Position numbers and translations under genes: made by a program | The notes under the pieces: model-generated | The model's input: only the letters and a program-made list of their open reading frames with translations | Databases searched by the model: none | What the model was told of the DNA's origin: nothing | Assembly: GCA_034008185.1 (NCBI GenBank) | Contig: CM067095.1 | Location: 2,650,610 to 2,714,609 of the forward strand | DNA: 64,000 bases | Direction: 5' to 3' | Source: Gorsachius magnificus | Lineage: Eukaryota > Chordata > Aves > Pelecaniformes > Ardeidae | Shown: piece by piece, positions 60,995-64,000 of the stretch | Layout: the number at the start of each line of letters is the position of its first letter | Position numbering within the stretch: the first letter of the stretch is position 1

Positions 60995-61196
60995 ATGTTC
61001 TCGGTGCTCTCCTATGGCAGGCTGGTGGCCCGGGCAGTCCTGGGCGGCCTCTCGCAGACGGACTCCCGTGACTACAGCTTGGTGACAGCCAGCTGTGGCT
61101 TTGGCAAAGATTTCCGCAAGGGCATCCTCAAGAAAGGCATGTGCTACGGGGATGACGCCTGCTTCGTGGCCCGGCACCGGTCGGCAGATGTGCTGG
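60995..61196 (+). CDS. PPTC7: PPTC7 first coding exon (partial gene), mitochondrial PP2C-type phosphatase
   Basis: Encodes residues 1-67 of the PP2C-family phosphatase PPTC7, a mitochondrial enzyme linked to coenzyme Q biosynthesis (COQ7) and mitophagy control. The N-terminus [20 protein letters not shown] is amphipathic and basic, fitting a mitochondrial targeting signal. It is followed by [13 protein letters not shown] and [18 protein letters not shown], matching the conserved start of the phosphatase domain. The donor GTAAGT falls one base into the next Gly codon. Later exons, including the DGVGG metal-binding motif, lie past the right edge. The Gly-rich insertion that I recall in human between QTD and DY is absent. 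TCTN1 lies upstream, divergent. Confidence 0.96.
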
Positions 61197-64000
61197 GTAA
61201 GTGCTGGCGGGGCCCTGCTCCGGGTGCTGAGGTGACTTTGGCCTCCTGACCTCCCCTCCTTGAGCCACACGTGGCGAAGCGGCTGGGTCTTCGGTCACAG
61301 ACAAAGGAGCCGGTTCCGCCTGTAAATGTCAGCGCGAGTTCTTGTTTTGTTTTTTAGTTTTAAAAGAAAGCTGTCATGCTCTTTGCTGCAGCACGACGCC
61401 CACCTCGCTCAGCCCGCCTTTGGGATGGGGGGGGGTGTGGGTGCCGGGCGTCTGGGCCCAGCCTTAGCATTCCACCTGTAAGGCCTAGTGGCTCCGAACG
61501 CTGCCGAAACAACTTGCAGTGCATTCCGCTTTCTGTGTGCCTTTAAAACCTAACTGAGCCCCATGTGTATGTATTGCATTTCTACATAAAGGATCGCTGA
61601 AACGGGCACTTCCTGACTTTAGTGCGTGCCGTGTCCTTGTCAAGTGAAAGGCAAAGTGACATTGAGACTGGTTTCAAATGTCAAACTTCAATTTCAGTGT
61701 TTGTCCTATCCTGATTGTGCTCTGTGGTTTGGATTCTCATGCAAAATGAATCTTAAGGGGTCAAATTTTAGAAGTAGTGAATAATTCCAGATAATCAGTG
61801 GAATCTTCAGTTTATTAGCAGCATTGCTTTTGACAGTGCTTGACCTTTCTCCTGTGTAGTCAAGGTTGAATTTGGCTAACTGGTGCTCTGTAAAAGTTAG
61901 TTTTTTGAGCAACTGACAGAAGTAATTTTCACCAAAACTTTGATAGAGGGGAAAAAAAAAAGCTTCCTCCCCTCTGCCCCTTTTTTTTTTGTGTGGTGTT
62001 TTTTTTGGTTTTTTTTTTTTAATTTAAAAGTTCGGTGTTGGTGCTTCTTACAATTTGGTTAAGACTTTTTTTTTCAGGAAGCTGTAACTTGGTGCTAGGT
62101 AACAGTTTTGCTGATTATCCTCAAGGGAGCTGTCACTCTTAAGGGTGATGCTGCAGCTTTCAAGCAGATGTGGAAAACTGGTCGATGCATTGTGGATACT
62201 CTGCATCTTTTCTGTTGTGCCTGTTCCAGAGAAACTTTTTTCTATTAGAATTAGCTGTTGGACAACCTTCCTTTTAACATGTGACTAAGGCTGGCTGCCT
62301 TTAAAGTTCATGCTAGGCCAGCACTGATAAATAACTGAGCAATCGGTATTTGCCCATAAGAGAAATGCAGAATCTGCTTTACTTAGGTGGACTCTTTGCA
62401 TGGGGAAGCGGGTGGATTTAGACCCATTTGATGATGTTTAGGGTTTTTTGGCCATATTTGGTAATTACTATATGTGGACCTACAGCTTGCCTTGTCTTCC
62501 TGCTGGAATCAACAGAGAATTGCATTTCTAAGTTGGTCTTTGCATGAATTTTCATGGGAACTTGAAAATAAACAGAATTGTAACTCCGCTTGAGGATCAA
62601 ACAGCAAAGGTGGCATCAGACCAGGATATCTGAAATACCAATTTAAAAATAAGTTGTTGGTGGTTTGTTTTTTTTTTCTCCCCCCATAAAGCTGTTTTCA
62701 TGGTAGTTCCTTATTGCTTTTCTAATACACATACAAGAAAATCAAGATCTCTGTACACTCTGCAAACAGTAGCGCTCAGGATGGATTTTGGTGCTCTCTA
62801 ACTTGATGCTTTTTCTTCATCTTCTTAGAGACAGGGTTTAGTGGTGGGATGGCAGTGTTAGATTAATGGTTGGACTTGATGATCTTAAAGGTCTTTTCCA
62901 ACCTAAACAATTCTGTGATTCATCTATGTCTCTCTGGTTTACAAACATAGTGGTTTTCTCCTTGTTTCTGCTACTACAGTCATCTCTCTGCTCTCCCTTT
63001 CTCAACCAGTTCTTCTACACTGCTGCAAAAAGAGTTTCAGCACCCGTGTTTTCCTGCCCTCAACTCTTACTTTCATCACAGATCTGAGGTTCTGTACCTA
63101 TGTTTTAAAGACCCTCATAAATTTTTTACTAACTCAATACCTGCCTAACTCTGCACCTCAACAAAACAGGCTGAGCTGAACTTTCCAAGCTGCTTTTCAA
63201 GCTTCATTTTTCAGTGTTAGTTTAATGAAGAGACTTGTGTGGTTTTAGCCAAAGTGTACACTAGACACAGTAAGAGTGCTTTTAGAGAACAGTAAATTTT
63301 AAGTGTATCACTTGTTAGTCCGCCCTAGTAGTCATCAGTGACAAAGCTGTGCCAGATAATTAATTTAAAATACTTCCGTGCCAGTCTCTTCTAGAACCAA
63401 TATATGGGAAGCAGGCCTGTGTGGGATGGGTATGGGTGTGGTGTAACAGTGAAAGAGCTACTCCCAGCCGCTTGGCAGGAGTGCTCGGGGATTCATTTTC
63501 GTAGGTCAAGCAAAAGTTGACTAGGCAGTGTGTTTATAGCAGACAGAAAAATGCTAAACACTTCTTTTGTTGTATGTATGTAGTCTTAAGACTGAAAATT
63601 TATCAGTGTCTTCTAGTCTGTGCTTTATCCTTTCATAGTAAGATCAACAGAAAGCTTATGAAGGTTCATTATGAAGATACGTTATTTCCAACTCTCCCAT
63701 AGTTGTTAAAGGCTTGATAAGGTCTGTTACTGGTGTACTTGAATCCTTGGACATTTTGTCTCTTACTTTTACTTCTCTCTGGTATGTACCTGTTAAATGT
63801 GCATGTTTTCTTCCCATTCTGAGCACAGGGAGAAGGAAGAACTCAAAACCAGAGTGTTTCCTTTGGGATCTGTCTGAGAAAAGGAAATGGCTTTACTACT
63901 AATATTAATCTCTAGAGCTTTATGTGTCAGGCCCATGTTTCCTTTTTTCTGCTGCTTGTACCATATTCTACCATTTTGTATGTTCACTGTCAGTGTCTTG
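61197..64000 (+). other. PPTC7: PPTC7 intron 1 (continues beyond window)
   Basis: No second PPTC7 exon is seen before the window ends. The intron contains T-rich simple sequence near 61980-62025 and a CR1 fragment at 62826-62922. Confidence 0.85.
62826..62922 (+). mobile_element. CR1 LINE 3'-end fragment in PPTC7 intron 1
   Basis: Reads in CR1 sense orientation: ggttggacttgatgatctta, aaggtcttttccaacctaaa, then caattctgtgattc at the 3' end. About 95 bases remain. Confidence 0.92.

Larger units (their letters stand above)
60400..61270. promoter_or_regulatory. PPTC7: CpG-island promoter of PPTC7
   Basis: Very CpG-rich region around PPTC7 exon 1. Visible sites are an octamer ATGCAAAT (60624-60631), an NRF1-like TGCGCAAGCGCGC (60651-60663), an Sp1-type GGGGCGGGGC (60670-60679) and a YY1-type AAGATGGCGGC (60741-60751). 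The transcription start is inferred to lie near or just upstream of the YY1 site. Confidence 0.8.

Noticed and set aside
60295..61270. Long minus-strand frames (233 and 275 codons) over the PPTC7 promoter
   Set aside because: They lie opposite PPTC7 exon 1, are Pro/Ala/Arg-rich and have no homology or splice support.

Overview
This is a window of avian nuclear genomic DNA. It holds four recognisable, intron-containing vertebrate genes, CpG-island promoters and truncated CR1 LINE fragments of the type common in birds. Gene order and relative orientations match, from memory, the human 12q24.11 block (CCDC63 - PPP1CC - HVCN1 - TCTN1 - PPTC7) and, I believe, chicken chromosome 15. I cannot name the species.

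Layout: 1-10,560 is intergenic, with one CR1 copy at 303-1055 and no recognised gene. PPP1CC (+) runs from a CpG-island promoter at about 10.35-11.25 kb to a poly(A) signal near 26.5 kb; it has 7 coding exons and encodes 323 aa. A GC-rich spacer follows (26.6-31.4 kb). HVCN1 (+) has 5 coding exons between 32,995 and 37,281 and encodes 236 aa. TCTN1 (-) is tail-to-tail with HVCN1; its 14 coding exons run from 53,182 down to 38,905 and encode 572 aa. TCTN1 starts in a CpG island that also carries RFX X-box-like sites. After a 7 kb spacer comes the head-to-head neighbour PPTC7 (+). Only its first coding exon (60,995-61,196) is inside the window; intron 1 runs off the right edge.

I rebuilt every exon from splice signals, reading-phase continuity and homology to the remembered human proteins. 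All junctions keep frame, and all introns are GT-AG except one: TCTN1 intron 10 is AT-AC with U12-type signals. The genes do unrelated jobs (Ser/Thr phosphatase catalytic subunit, voltage-gated proton channel, ciliary transition-zone protein, mitochondrial PP2C-type phosphatase). They are neighbours by conserved synteny and do not form a functional cluster.

I found no new biological system. The points most worth a second look are the AT-AC intron, a possible 53-nt intron just after the TCTN1 stop codon, a TCTN1 signal peptide encoded by a trinucleotide microsatellite, a uORF in the PPTC7 leader, and an in-frame stop that fixes HVCN1 to the short N-terminus on this exon.
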